Positions 31,986 to 43,810 of a DNA stretch of 64,000 nt are shown one piece after another (position 1 is the stretch's first letter; each line of letters starts with the position of its first letter). Both the position numbers and the translations under genes were made by a program. This DNA is from Setophaga petechia (taxonomy: Eukaryota > Chordata > Aves > Passeriformes > Parulidae). The stretch spans positions 186,001-250,000 of the forward strand of contig JANCRA010000066.1 of NCBI GenBank assembly GCA_024362935.1, read 5' to 3'. The notes under the pieces are model-generated. The model was given only the letters and a program-made list of their open reading frames with translations, was not told the origin of the DNA and searched no databases.

Positions 31986-32108
31986 AGAGCCCAAGCCAGC
32001 AGCTCTGACACCAGACCCAGCAGGGACACACGGCACTCAGCCCCTGCAGTGCCCTGGAGCATCTCCCTGGGCACTGCCACCACCCTGGGGGCACTCACGA
32101 GGGGACTG

Positions 32109-32849
32109 TGCTGCATGCCAGATCCACACTGGGACCTGGAGCTTTTCCCCACCCGGGCCAGCACAGGGAAAGCCCAGCCAAGAGCTCAGGGGTGTGGAGG
32201 AGACCAGGCAAAGCCAGGTCTGATAAAGCAGCAGGAGATTGTGAGCAGGGGAGGGACCAGGCAGTCTGGGCCAGGGGAAGGTGTCTGAGCTAAAATTCTG
32301 GGCTCAAAAGCCCTGCCTGGTGCACAGCAGGAGGTTCTCATGCTGTGAGAACCTGCAGGAAACATCCAGCTCTCTGTGCTCTCTGCCCTGAGCATCTCCT
32401 GTTTGCTGACTGTGAGCCAGTCCCCATGGTGGGAAATGATCCTCACTTCCAAAATAATTTAAAAGGTTTAATAAAACCTTATCAAAAACACAACAGAAGA
32501 CTCAATAGAGAAAATGAAATATTACAGCACCAGGAGCAGAGGATGTTCCCCACCATGTGCTCACCCACACCATGGAGGTTTCCCCTTTTAACCCTTTGTT
32601 CCCCCCAAAGTTCTGTCCATGGGCTCCTCCTTCCCTGCCCAGGGGTGGAGATCCCTGCCTGACACCTTGATTGGGGGCAGCTGCTGCCATGGGAACGAGT
32701 GACCCTCCCAAATGTCCCAAACCCAGGGCACCCCTGAGAGCAGCACAAGGGGGTAAAACACAGCTATAAATCTATAAAACTGCTCCTGACATAGACACAG
32801 GATATTTGCCTTTAATGGTGAGAGTCAGCCATGGCATTGCTCATCTGTC
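32109..32849 (-). mobile_element. LTR-like element, family A, inverted copy
   Basis: The reverse complement of 57-795, with the same TATA-like and poly(A)-like sites on the - strand. It covers the first LTR and the middle segment only and lacks the second partial LTR. Its left boundary coincides with the junction in the first copy. Confidence 0.75.
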
Positions 32850-33896
32850 TCCCCACCATCACATCTGCTCCAGCTGTGCACCCCTGTCCCCCTTGCTGCT
32901 CCCTGGTTTTGCTGTTGGGTGTCTGAGTGCCTCCCCTCAGCCAGGGCAGCCTTTCCTTTCCTCTCCCATTTGCACATTTGAAGCTTTCTGCACTTTGTTT
33001 GCACATCTCCACCCCACTGCTTTGCTCTCCTGCTCCACTTTTCCTTCCCCTTCCTTTATCTCCCAACCTTTTTGTTGTTACGACTACACTGATGAATTCC
33101 ACTTTCTTCCTTTCACCTTTTCCTCTCTGCTCTTCCTTGCACTTTCCACAGCAGGCAAGTTTTTAGATTTAAGTTAAAGAAATAGGACAACAGGAAAGAA
33201 AAGGGATGGGGCAGAGAGGTCAAGAGAGGAGATGTGGGGCAGTGAGAGAAAAAAGCAGCAGAAAAGGGATCCCAATCTCAGCTCACACTTCAGTGAAATG
33301 AGTTGGCCTAATTTATATGAAAAATTTCTATTAAATGTATTTATATGACTATGTATTTATAGTTAATATATTAAATATTTCTATTAAATGTATTTATATT
33401 ACTAAAGGCACCCACCCACAGGCAGAGCCCACCCCCATCCCAGGGGGAATGAGCAGCTCACGTCCCTCTGCTCAGGGGGGCTTCTCCAGGGCACAGGGCC
33501 AAGCTCTTTCCTGAGTTGTTTTTGAGCTCTCATTGTTTTTGTGGTGGTTTCCCAGGCTCCAGTGGGGTAAACCAGCTGGGAATGGCCTCGGGGGATGCTC
33601 TGGGGAAGAGCCACGAGGGCTTGAGTGCCTTGAGGAGCCTGGGGAAGGTGGCACCAATTCTGTGCCCAGCCCTGGGTGCCTGTACCAGGCATGGGACCCT
33701 CTCCCACCACAGGCACAGCCTCTGGGGGCTGTGGATGGGAGATTTGGGCTGCTCATAGGTCGGCCAAAGTCTCCTTGAGCAGATTCATGGCAATTGTTGG
33801 GTCCAGCAGTGAAAGGAGCCTTGACAGGGAACAGGGAGAATTCTCCAGCCTGAGCTGAACAAAGTGTCAAACCAGATGGGTCCTTCCAACCTCACC
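32850..33896. other. No recognised feature
   Basis: Unique sequence with an AT-rich duplicated word (tttctattaaatgtatttatat) at about 33327-33390. No gene or known repeat was recognised. Confidence 0.4.
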
Positions 33897-34366
33897 TTCC
33901 TGCAAAGGAAGGAGAGGATGGAAAAGGAATTTGGGGCATGGAGAGAGCTAACAAAGAAGATTCCCAGTGCAAAGGAAGGGGAGGATGGAAAAGGAATTTT
34001 AGGCATGGAGAGAACTGGCAAAGAAGATTCCCAGTGCAAAGGAAGGGGAGGATGGAAGAGGAATTTTGGGCATGGAAGAATTGGCATAGAAGATCCCCAC
34101 TGTAAAGGAAGGGGAGGATGGAACAGGAATTTTGGGCATGATGGAGAGAATTACAAAGAAGATTCCCATTGCAAAAGAAGGAGAGGATGGAAGAGGAATT
34201 TTGGGCATGGAGAGAACTAACAAAGAAGATTCCCACTGCAAAGGAAAGGGAGGATGGAACAGGAATTTTGGGCATGGAGGGAACTGGCAAGTCAGATCCC
34301 CACTGCAAAGGAAAGAGAGAATGGAAGAGAAATTTTGGGCATGATGGAGAGAACTGGCAAAGCAGC
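33897..34366. repeat. Minisatellite, about 59-63 bp unit, 7 copies
   Basis: Seven units of 'aggatggaa(g/a)aggaattttgggcatggagagaactggcaaagaagattcccactgcaaaggaaggg', with small indels such as 'gatggaga'. Frames through it on both strands are artefacts. Confidence 0.93.
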
Positions 34367-34819
34367 TCCCTGGGCAGAGGGGTGGGAGTCCTGTGGGAAT
34401 GGCTGGGCAGTCACATCCTGCTCCTTGAGGGTTTGTTCTTTCTGACGTGTAAAACCTCAGGTGAAAGGTGCTGAGCAAATGCAGAGCTCCCACACATCTT
34501 AAATTACAGAGGAATTCTCCCTTTTTGCTGCCATGGGAATGTGCCAGCTCTCGGACAGGGCAGGGAGGAGGGGGCTCAGCAGTGCCTCACCCCCCTGCCC
34601 TGGAGATTTGTGGGCACACTCCTTGTGTGCCATCCCCTGGGCAAACAAGAGTGCCCAAGGCTGCTGCCCCTCTGCACCTCCTCCTTTTGCCTTTCTGCTC
34701 AGCCACACCTCGAGCTGCTCCTGCAAACTTGTTCCAGATTGCAATGCAAGATATTTTCAATTACCATCTGTATGGCAGATTACCTTTGTCAAGTGGGCAG
34801 TTTGCCTTATCTCTCTCTC
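34367..34819. other. No recognised feature
   Basis: Unique sequence. The AT-richer part at 34730-34800 has no repeat signature. Confidence 0.4.
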
Positions 34820-35398
34820 TGAGTGACCACATTCACTCCTCCCTCGGGAGGGGACACCTGCTGATAACAGCTCTGGAATGTCCCTGCAGGGCTGATAAGA
34901 ACTACAGCATCCCATTGGGAGATGGGAGCCCAGAGGGAGGAGCCAAGCATTCCTACCCGGATAGAATCTGGAGATTCTGGAACACCAGCACGGCTCCTGC
35001 ACTGCATTGCCCAGAGGAACAGCAGCTGCCTCTTGCCCTGCATCTCCAGAGGCAGAGACTGCACCTTTCTCCAGGATCCCTGCTCCAGCAGAACCAGCCC
35101 TGACCCTGCAGGAGGGCTGAGCCACAATTCCAATGGCACTGCTGCCACCAGCCTGACCCACAGGGTGTCAGCTTGGGCTCTGACTCTGCCAGTGTTGGTT
35201 TAGTTCACTGCATTGTTTATTTTATCCTTTTATTTTTTCCTATTAAAGAACTGTTATTCCTGCTCCCATATTTGTTGCCTGAGACCTCCTTAATTTAAAA
35301 TTTATAGCAATTCAGAGGGGTGGGGAGGGTTTACATTCTCCATTTCAGGGGAGGCTCCTGCCTTCCTTAGCAGACTCCTGTCTTTCCAAACCAAGACA
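34820..35398 (+). mobile_element. Solo LTR, family C
   Basis: It starts near TGAGTGACCAC and ends near CCAAGACA. It contains 'gctgataagaactacagcatcccattggg', 'ctattaaagaactgttattcctgctccc' (ATTAAA-type poly(A) signal) and a GGGAGGGT plus 'cttccttagcagac' end. I recognise this as an abundant passerine LTR. A 5'-truncated copy lies at 54088-54262. Ends are approximate and no target-site duplication is evident. Confidence 0.75.
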
Positions 35399-36100
35399 AG
35401 ACTCACCTCACCCTGGCTGCTGGGACAGGAGCTGGAGGGCTGCCATGGGGGGAAGTTGGGGAGTTCTCAGGGCTGTGACTCATGGCTTTGAGAAAGGGAT
35501 GAAAATTGGGGGAAAATGAAGTGCAGCTACTTCAATAAAGACGTGTGTGAGCTGCAGTTCCGGAGAGCACACGGTTCAGCTGCTGCTTTATGGGTCATAT
35601 CCCCAGAGGGCTTTGTAAAGTGCTTTTCTCTCTTAGCTCAGAAATGTTAAAGATCACGAATCTGTATGAAAATGACTCCAGTTTGACGCTGACTTCAACA
35701 TTTGGCTGGGTAGAGAATGTCAGTGTGGGTCTATTGAAAGGCTTTTTTTTTGATTCTGAGCCAGCAAATGTCACGTTTGAAGTGTGCTTTCCAGCAGGGA
35801 GTCTCTGTGGAAAGAGCTGAGTCTCACATCCCAGCAACGACCCAGGAGCTGGGATTTAAGGAAGATGTCAAATGCAGGTTGTAACTCCACTTGCTACATC
35901 CAGGTTTTGGGGAGGGATCCCCTTTCCAGTGAAAAACCTGGAGTTTCAGCCCACCTGGGCATGGTGCCAGGCTCTGTGCAGGGGTGCCCAGGACAGGGTG
36001 AGGAGCAGTGGCTGTGTAATAAAACACAACAATTCCCACCTCAACATGACAGGAAACTTCTTGCCATGTCTTGGGATCTCTAGCTGGCCACAGTGACCCC
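35399..36100. other. No recognised feature
   Basis: Unique sequence between two LTRs. Short frames show no family resemblance. Confidence 0.4.
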
Positions 36101-36740
36101 GAGATGTGTTAGAAAGTCTCTTTTCCCAGCCTGGTGGTCAAAGAAGGAGTCAGAGCTCTTCATTTCTCGGTCTCAAGGTTGTTTATTGTTTCTTATCTAT
36201 AAAATTCTTTCTCCTGTCCAGCTGAGGTCTGTTCAGCAGGACAGTCAGAGGCACTCTGCCTGCCCCCACGACAATGTTATCTTTTATATTAAAAACTACC
36301 TGTACAATATTTACAATAACTTCCAATACCCATCACCTATGTTAGACAGTGAGCTTCTACTCTAAACCAATCCCAAAGTGCCAACATCACAGAAGAAGAT
36401 GAAGGCCAAGAAGAAGAAGGAGAAAGGCTGGACATGCCCAGATCCCTCCATCTTGCCCCCTGAACCCCCATTCTAAAAACCCCAAAAATCTATTTTTCAC
36501 CCCGTGATAAATTCACTATCATTCTACTTAAACTTTCATGGTTTCTAATTCTTCATATAAAGGTTGGCAATTGTTTTTTCCATGGGCTAAACCAAAGGCA
36601 CAGGGGTCTTGTGCTCTGTGCCAAGGCCTCTGAGCCTCCTGGGCAGGGGCTGGAGCCCTCCAGGGCAGCCAGAGGAATTTCCTGGGTTCCAACATCCATG
36701 GAGCATGGGAGCAGCTGTCCAGGGAGGATGTGGAATCTTC
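36101..36740 (-). mobile_element. LTR, family D
   Basis: Contains 'tctcaaggttgtttattgtttcttatctataaaattc', 'cagcaggacagtcagaggcactctgcc' and 'aattcttcatataaaggttggcaattg', which I recognise from a common songbird LTR, here in reverse orientation. Boundaries are estimated. No internal viral genes adjoin it. Confidence 0.65.
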
Positions 36741-36868
36741 CTGCTGGGACATCCCAAACTCACCTGGATGTGTTCCTGTGTCCCCTCCTTGGGCCAACCC
36801 TGCCAGGGCAGAACTGTGATGCCAGAGGTCCCTCCCAACCCCACTATTCCATGATTCTGAGATTCTGT
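36741..36868 (+). mobile_element. CR1 LINE 3'-end fragment
   Basis: Ends in 'gccagaggtccctcccaaccccactattccatgattctgagattctgtg', the CR1 terminus with its short ATTCTGNGATTCTG tail, preceded by a diverged CR1 3' UTR. Confidence 0.75.
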
Positions 36869-37307
36869 GGGCAGCTGTTTGTGAGATCTTGGGCATAAAC
36901 CCATTTTTCTACCCTGTGGAACCCTCCAGGCTCCTCAGTGTGTTTTTGGCACCCTGGCAGCCCAGTTCCCACTGCCTGGGCCATGCTGGATCTGCCCTTT
37001 TGGATCAGGGGAGAGGGAGAGCCTGGGCAAGCTGGAACAGCACCTCCACGTCTGATGCTTCGTTCAAGGGCTGCTCTCTCTGTGTCACCTTTGAATTTTC
37101 GCCAATTAGCCTCTGGAGTGTGATTTAAATATTGTTGCTAATGTTAATGGAGGGTGTGCATGGTTCTGTATTTACAGCTTGCCTGCAGGCCTGGAATAAC
37201 ACTTGTCATCCAGACAGGAGAAGGAGCAGCAGGGTCAGAGTGCTGGTGGTGGAGAGGAAAGGTTTGCTCCCCATCAGAGATGTCCAGTGCTCCTTGAGGT
37301 CCTGCTC
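36869..37307. other. No recognised feature
   Basis: Unique sequence. Nothing is recognised. Confidence 0.4.
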
Positions 37308-37547
37308 AATCACCAAAATTGATAATTTTGTAGCTCTGTTTCTGCAGAACCCCTTGGAATGGGTGAGCTTCATCCCTGCTGTGAGTTTTCAGATGCCCCA
37401 GGGAGCCACTGATGGGGAAGGAGAACAAGACAGGTCCTGGTGTTCCCTGGTGTCCTGAGAGTGGAAGGAGCCCCTTGGGAGTGGGATCAGGGCAGTGATT
37501 TGCTCAGATCACCCCACCCTGTGCAGCTCTCAGCCAGAGAATGAACC
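37308..37547 (+). repeat. Inverted repeat, left arm
   Basis: 240 bp that are nearly the reverse complement of 37989-38229, with roughly 15 mismatches or small gaps by eye and a 441 bp spacer. A transcript across the locus could fold into a long hairpin. Confidence 0.9.
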
Positions 37548-37988
37548 TGTGCTTACCTGGAGCTCATTCCTTACCCAGCACAGCTAATTAATGCAATTTT
37601 AAACTGTGTCCCTGGTTCTCCACTCTGTTGCAGCTGCAGTGGTTTCAGTCCTTGCCCTGGGAGCAGCACCTCACCCTCAGTACCTGTTTTCCACTCCATT
37701 TTTAGGCTCTGAACCTCATCAGGATGAATTCCTTCTGCTGGAGCAGCACCAAGACCCACAGAGGAACCTTTAACTGCCCCTGCTCATGCTGCAAACCCCA
37801 GCACCATCCCCTCTCCCACCCCATCCATCCATGGAATGTTTCCATGTGCTGGGAGCAGGGGTTCATTCTCTGGCTGAGAGCTGCACAGGGTGGGATGATC
37901 TGAGCAAATCATTGCCCTGATCCCACTCCCCAAGTGCGGGGAGAGTTCTGCCTGAATTTCCTGTAGGATAACTCGTGGTGGGAGCAGG
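37548..37988. repeat. Spacer of inverted repeat, with partial third copy
   Basis: About 80 bp at 37852-37932 duplicate the first part of the right arm (about 37982-38060) in direct orientation. The left part of the spacer (37560-37800) is unique. Confidence 0.75.
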
Positions 37989-38229
37989 GGTTCATTCTCT
38001 GGCTGAGAGCTGCACAGGGCAGGGTGATCTGAGCAAATCACTGCCCTGATCCCACTCCCAAGGGGCTGCTTCCACTCTCAGGACAGCAGGGAACACCAGG
38101 ACCTGTCTGGTTCTCCTTCCCCATCAGAGGCTTCCTGGGGGCAGCTGAAAACTCACACCAGGGATGAAGTTCACCCGTTCCAAGGGGTTCTGCAGAAACA
38201 GAGCTACAAAATTATCAGTTTTGGTGATT
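37989..38229 (-). repeat. Inverted repeat, right arm
   Basis: Pairs with 37308-37547. It is immediately followed by the dispersed block shared with 26627-26842, so the right arm lies at the edge of a larger repeated segment. Confidence 0.9.
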
Positions 38230-38259
38230 CCTGGATGAAACTCTCTGTCCCTTGTGCTG

Positions 38260-38488
38260 GGGACAGGCAGGGAGGCGCCCCTGGCTCAGCCTGTGCTGGA
38301 ATTGCCGTTCCTGAGTGCCCCTGGAAGCACAGCCTGGATAACAGGGTGTGAACACCTTGCTGAGCATCTGTGCCCATGAATTAGTGGGAAAACACCTCAA
38401 GGGCTGCATTCCAAGGGGGAGAATGACAGAGCTGATCTGGGAGACTTTCCCAGACTCTGGGATCTCCTCTTGCCTGTGGTGGGGCCTG
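38260..38488. repeat. Dispersed repeat shared with 26627-26842
   Basis: The direct-orientation copy of the 26627-26842 block. It lacks the LTR-like insertion upstream and carries an extra 12-16 bp near 38322-38340. Confidence 0.85.
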
Positions 38489-38529
38489 TTTGCTGCTCCC
38501 CTTGGGCTGGGAAGAGCTGGGAATGTGTG

Positions 38530-39018
38530 GGGTGAATTCCCTGTAGGACAACTCCTGGGCTGAATTCCCTGTAGGATAACTCCAGGGCTGATTTCCCTGG
38601 AGGATAACTCAATTCCAGGACTGAATTCCCTGTAGGATAATACAAGGACTGAATTCCCTGGAGGATAACTGAAGGACTGAATTCTCTGTAAGATAACTCA
38701 AGGACTGAATTCCCTGGAGGATAACTGAAGGACTGAATTCTCTGGAGGATAACTCAATGATTGAATTCCCTGGAGGATAACTCAAGGACTGAATTCCCTA
38801 TGAGATAAACCCAGGACTGAATTCCCTGTAGGATAACTCAAGGACTGAATTCCCTGGAGGACAGCTGAAGGACTGAATTCCCTATGAGATAACCCCAGGA
38901 CTGAATTCCCTGTAGGATAACTCAAGGACTGAATTCCCTGGAGGATAACTGAAGGACTGAATTCCCTATGAGATAACCCCAGGACTGAATTCCCTGTAGG
39001 ATAACTCAAGGACTGTCA
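38530..39018. repeat. Minisatellite, about 28-31 bp unit
   Basis: About sixteen copies of 'gactgaattccctg(t/g)aggataactcaag', with alternating variants (ctatgagataacccc). A higher-order pattern of three variants recurs at the end of the array (about 38805-39010). Confidence 0.93.
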
Positions 39019-39045
39019 CCAAGCAGAGTTTCTGGGATCACCATT

Positions 39046-39620
39046 TCACAGAATCATCAAGGTGGCAAAAGGCCTCCAAGACCACCAAGTCCAACCTTTG
39101 GTTGAGTCCCACCATGTCACTGAACCAGGCCATGAAGTGCCACCTCTGCTTGGTGTCACAGATATCTTTTATGAAAAATCCTTTCCTTAGGATTTTTTCT
39201 CCTGAGAAGCTGAGAGGCCTCAGGAACAAAATGTAAACATTGATTATCTGCTGCTGTGGAATGCAACAGGTGCATCTGGGATTGGTCTCATGTGGTTGTT
39301 TCTAATTAATGGCCAATCACAGTCAGCTGGCTGGGACACAAGCCTTTGTTATCATTCATTCCTTTTTCTATTCTTAGCCAGCCTTCTGATGAAATCCTTT
39401 CTTCTATTCTTTTAGTATAATTTTAATATAATATATATAATAAAATAACAAATCAAGCCTTCTGAAACATGGAGTCAGATCCTCGTCTCTTCCCTCATCC
39501 TTGGACCCCTGTGAACACGGGCACAGCTTGGTTTTTGAGCTCTTCCAGGGATGGTCATTCCCCTGAGCAGCCCTTTCTGACTCCTGACCACTCTTCCAGA
39601 GAATAAACTTTTCCTAAAGC
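39046..39620 (-). mobile_element. CR1 LINE 3' end, interrupted by a solo LTR
   Basis: The left part (39046-39147) reads 'cacagaatcatcaaggtgg...caagtccaacctttgg' and the right part (39532-39620) reads 'gagctcttccagggatgg...cttttcctaaagcccaacctgaacctcc'. Joined without the LTR, they follow the order of a CR1 3' end on the - strand. The insertion therefore postdates the CR1. Confidence 0.85.
39154..39525 (+). mobile_element. Solo LTR with 6-bp target-site duplication
   Basis: The 372 bp LTR begins TGTCACAG and ends GGGCACA (TGT...ACA). It is flanked on both sides by GCTTGG (39148-39153 and 39526-39531). It contains 'gaagctgagaggcctcagg' and a run of poly(A)-like signals (aataaaataacaaatc) near the 3' end. 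I recognise it as a common passerine LTR. A 6-bp duplication fits a beta-retrovirus-like (ERVK) integrase. The orientation follows the poly(A) signal. Confidence 0.93.
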
Positions 39621-41082
39621 CCAACCTGAACCTCCTGGGTGCCTACCTAGCTTTCCCCGCCCTTTAGCTATGGCATTTCCATGCCCACATCATTTCTGAA
39701 TTTCACTTTCACTTTCAGTGGGAGCAGCCTGGCTGGGCACAGGGGACCAGGACAGCCCCTCCTCATCCTCACAGATGGATCCATCAGCTTTGTGCTCCAT
39801 TTCCTCTCCAGCCTGTGTCTCCAGAGCAGGGGGGATGCTGGTGCTGCAGCCCCGGGATCCTGGTGGCACCTCTTGGCAGCAATTGTGACACTGATAAGAG
39901 AGTTTTGCTTACAGGTGCAATCAGGCAGGAATGCAGGACAATCTATCCTTCTGTTGACCTACCTGTGAAAGTGATCTAGAAATTACTGGGTGTTTAAAGA
40001 AGCAATTCTGAACTCAAGGGATGGTGCTTCAAGGAAAGCTGTTATGGTTTATTGTCATTGGAATTCTCATCTTGTTCTGGGACTGTGAATTATTAACTCC
40101 GTGTGCTGTAGCATGAATGATTTTTGTGCATTTTTTAAACTGCATTTGTTGCTGGAAAAGCCTGACCCAGCTTCTCAGAGTGAAGCCACCTGGAAATGCT
40201 GGATGGAGCCCCAAGTTGAACAAAATAAACGTGGCTGGTGCAGAAATTCTCAGCCTGGACATGGTTGGGGTGCAAAGCAGAGCTCTGACAGCTCCTGGGC
40301 ACTGCCCAGGCTGAGCCAGCCCTTCTTCCCAAAGGGAAAAGCACTTTCATGTCACCTCAAAAGCTTCAAGTGTATTTTATCAGTTTCTTTTACTCTCTCA
40401 AAATCTGTGCCATCACTGGGCAAGGAGATGTTGGAGATGGTTCCCTCTGATGGGTAAAAATGGAGGAACTTCCACAGGGAGCAGCTGATCAGACACTTTG
40501 GCTTGAAGGATAAAGAAAATGATCCTGATGATCCCCAGCTCTGGTCCCAGTCCACAGGGAGCTCTTGCTCCAAAAATATCAAATCTGCCCTGGGAGGCTA
40601 CAAGGGCATGAGAAATCAAGAAATGTGAGCTTTAATCCTTTCCCAGAGTCAGGAAGAAAAGGTGTCAGCCACAGAATTATGACAATAATGCCCAAATTCT
40701 GGGTAATCCATCTGGAGGAGAGACATGGAGAGATCACTTTGAAAATGTTTTATTTTATTTTTTATTTTAACCTGAGACCTGCTGAACTCTGAGGCACAAG
40801 GAGCAGGACAGGCAGTGCTGAGGGCACTGCCCAAGGCCAGCAGGGTGATTTGGGGTTAGAAAAGAGCTGTAATTTCAGAGCTGTAATTTCAGAGCAGAGC
40901 CATTTGATTGGTCAGGTTTGTCTTCAGGAAGAAAACGAGCCTGGCTTTGGAAAAAAAGAGTTTTGTCTTTGATAATCCCAGACCTGAGGAGCTGTCCTGG
41001 TGCCATCAGTAGGTCCCTGAACACCAGGAGATGTTTTCCAGAGCAGCTTTTTGCCCTGGTGTTGGTGTAGGGGTTTGGAAAG
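39621..41082. other. No recognised feature
   Basis: Unique sequence. A 16-bp word (gagctgtaatttca) is doubled at about 40863-40892. No exon was recognised. Confidence 0.4.
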
Positions 41083-42370
41083 GGTGGAATATTCAATCCC
41101 TCCTGGAGAAAAGGGGGTTCTTCCTCTGGTGAAAGAGTGATGCTGCAGGGCTGATCAGGGACTGTGATTTCCATGGGCTCTGAATTCTGTTTTATCTCCT
41201 CCAGAACACCCCAGATAAGATGGGATTTTGTGCCAAAGTGAGAACGAGACCCTCCAGCATCTCCTTCCAGGGCCCCAGGTTATCTCCAGAGTTGGGGTAA
41301 GAGAACCTTCCCAAGCTGACTTTAGCAGGTTCACTGCTGTCCTTCACTTATTCTGAAAAATATGGAGATTCCTCTTGCTGAAGTACAAGGATACAGGGTG
41401 AAATATTCAATCCCTCCAGGAGAAAAGGGGGTTCTTCCTTTGGTGAAAGAATGATGCTGCAGGGCTGATCAGGGACTGTGATTTCCATGGGCTCTGAATT
41501 CTGTTTCAGCTCCTCCAGAACACCCCAGGTGAGATGGGATTTTGTCCCAAGGTGAGAACGAGACCCTCCAGCATCTCCTTCCATGCCAGGGCCCCAGGTT
41601 ATCACCAGGCTTGGGGTAAGAAAACCTTCCCAAACTGAGCTGGGCAGGTTCACAGCTGTCCTTCACTTATTCTGAAAAATATGGAGATTCCTCTTGCTGA
41701 AGTACAAGGATACAGGGTGAAATATTCAATTCCTCTTGGACAAAAGGGGTTCTTCTTCTGGTGAAAGAGTGATGCTGCTCTAATCTCATGCTGCAGGGCT
41801 GATCTGGGACTGTGCTTCCTGTGGGCCCTGAATTCTGTTTCAGCTCCTCCAGAACACCCCAGGTGAGATGGGATTTTGTCCCAAGGTGGGAATGAGACCC
41901 TCCAGCATCTCCTTCCATGCCAGGGCCCCAGGTTATCACCAGGTTTGGGGTAGGAAAAATTCCCAAGCTGAGTTGGGCAGGTTCACAGCTGTCCTTCACT
42001 TATTCTGAAAAATATGGAAACACATTTTTATGAAGTACCAGGAGACAGGGTGGAATATTCAATTCCTCTTGGAGGAAAGGGGTTTCATCCATGGTCTCTG
42101 ACAAATCAGTTGTTCTGAGCTAATCTTGTGCTGCAGGGCTGATCTGGGATTTTGCTGTCTGTGGGTTGAGGATTCAGTTCTGTCTCCTCTAGAACAGCCC
42201 AGATGAGGCAGGATTTTGTCCCAAGGTGAGACAGAGACCCTCCAGTGCCTCCCTCCATGCCCAGGGCCCCTATCACCAGCTTTAGGGTAAGAAAACTTTT
42301 CTGATCTGATTCTGGCAGCTTTCCTTCACTTATTCTAAAATACAGAGCCACAGGAGTTTCTGGTTCATCC
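41083..42370. repeat. Tandem array of about 320-330 bp units, 4 copies
   Basis: The marker 'cttattct(g)aaaa' starts at 41347, 41666, 41999 and 42329, giving periods of 319, 333 and 330 bp. Units share 'caccccaggtgagatgggattttgtcccaaggtgagaacgagaccctccagcatctcc' and 'tattcaatccctcc'. The second and third copies are most alike and the last is most diverged. Confidence 0.92.
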
Positions 42371-43810
42371 CTCACCTGAGCCATGTCCTGCTGTCAGGGA
42401 GACTCCAGGATTCACATCTGGCCAGACAGCCAGACGTGCTGAGCACAGAGCTCTGCCCAGCAGCTCCTTGTGGTGTTTTTCCCTAGGAAATGCTGATTTA
42501 ACCCTCTCAGGAATCATCCCTCCTCGGGGCAGTGCTGCTTTGAAGTGGTTACCAGCCTGGCGAGCACTAAGTGCAGGGCGTGGTGTCTATCTGCGAGGCA
42601 AGGGTGGCATTCTGTTTCCTGGGGACAGAAGCTTTAATAAAGGGAGTTTCCCTCCTTGCAGTGGGCAGGTGTGAGGCAGCTGCTCCTCTGGGCAGCCAGG
42701 AGAGATGCAAAATTTGGTGCAAAAACCACACTGGAATCCTGCTTTTTATTAAGGCCACTTCACACTTGTTCAAGTGGCATAGAGCTTATGGGTCCAAGTC
42801 AGCAGGACACAGCTCTGAGTGATTTAAGAAGTTTCTGTCACTTTTCAGGACTGAGTCAGACCTGCAGACCCAGCTCTGGTTGTAGGGGATCTGCAGTAAT
42901 GCTCACCTTGACCCTAAAAGGGTTAATTCAATTTCTGCTGTGCCTGTGGACTTTTAGCAGGGAAACAGGGCAGGTAAAATTGGATAACAGCCTGGATCTC
43001 TGGGCTCTGCAGTGGCAGGGCAGGAAAACACCTCACTGTGAGGCTGGAGCGTGGAGCAGGGGTAACTCCATGGAGCAGGCTTTGCACTGCAAACATGGAT
43101 ATTTTCCTGGCTATTTTTGCTCCACCAGCTCTGTATTTGGTAAAACAGCTGCCACCAGAGGCAGAGCTCCAGCTCATCCCTGTTGCAAAACACCTGGTGA
43201 GGTGTGAGAGATGCTCCCTGCCCGTGCTGCAGCCGGTGCTTACTCATCCCACGGGGTGCAGAGCTGGTCCCTGGGCATTTGTGTTGGCAGCTCTGCTGGA
43301 ACACCTTCCCTCTTGGCAGTAGTTATGTAAGGAGCTAAAAATGCTGGGGTGACTCACGGGTGTCTGAGCAGAGCTGTTGGAACAGGAACGGAGCAGGGAG
43401 CTCCGAGCTCCCCCAGCCAGGCCCTGCACACCTCTCCCTGCTTGGTGCTGCCCCCATTGGAGACACTCTTGCTCCAGGGCATTCTCTTCCCTCTTATTCC
43501 CCCCTCCTGCCCTCCAAATGATGTTGGAGCCCCTCCAAAGCTGGTCAGCCATGCCTCTGATCCCTCCAGCAACCTTCACTGGGGCCATCCCAACCCCTCT
43601 TATCTCTAGGCCTCCTGCATCCCATCTCCCTTTGTTTTGTCTCTATCTTTTCTGCCTTTCCATTCTCCTGCTCTCTTCTCAAGGAAAGCTTCAGTCCAGA
43701 AGCCCCTGGAGTTAAGGGAAGATGGATCCTTCTTCACAATTTGAATTTTCCTTCTTCACAATCTTGTGCTATATCTGCTCGTGGGTACCTTGGTGTCTTA
43801 TTCCTCCATC
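42371..43810. other. No recognised feature
   Basis: About 1.4 kb of unique, GC-moderate sequence. Overlapping frames up to 183 codons exist at 42656-43207, but none has recognisable motifs or splice context. Confidence 0.4.
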
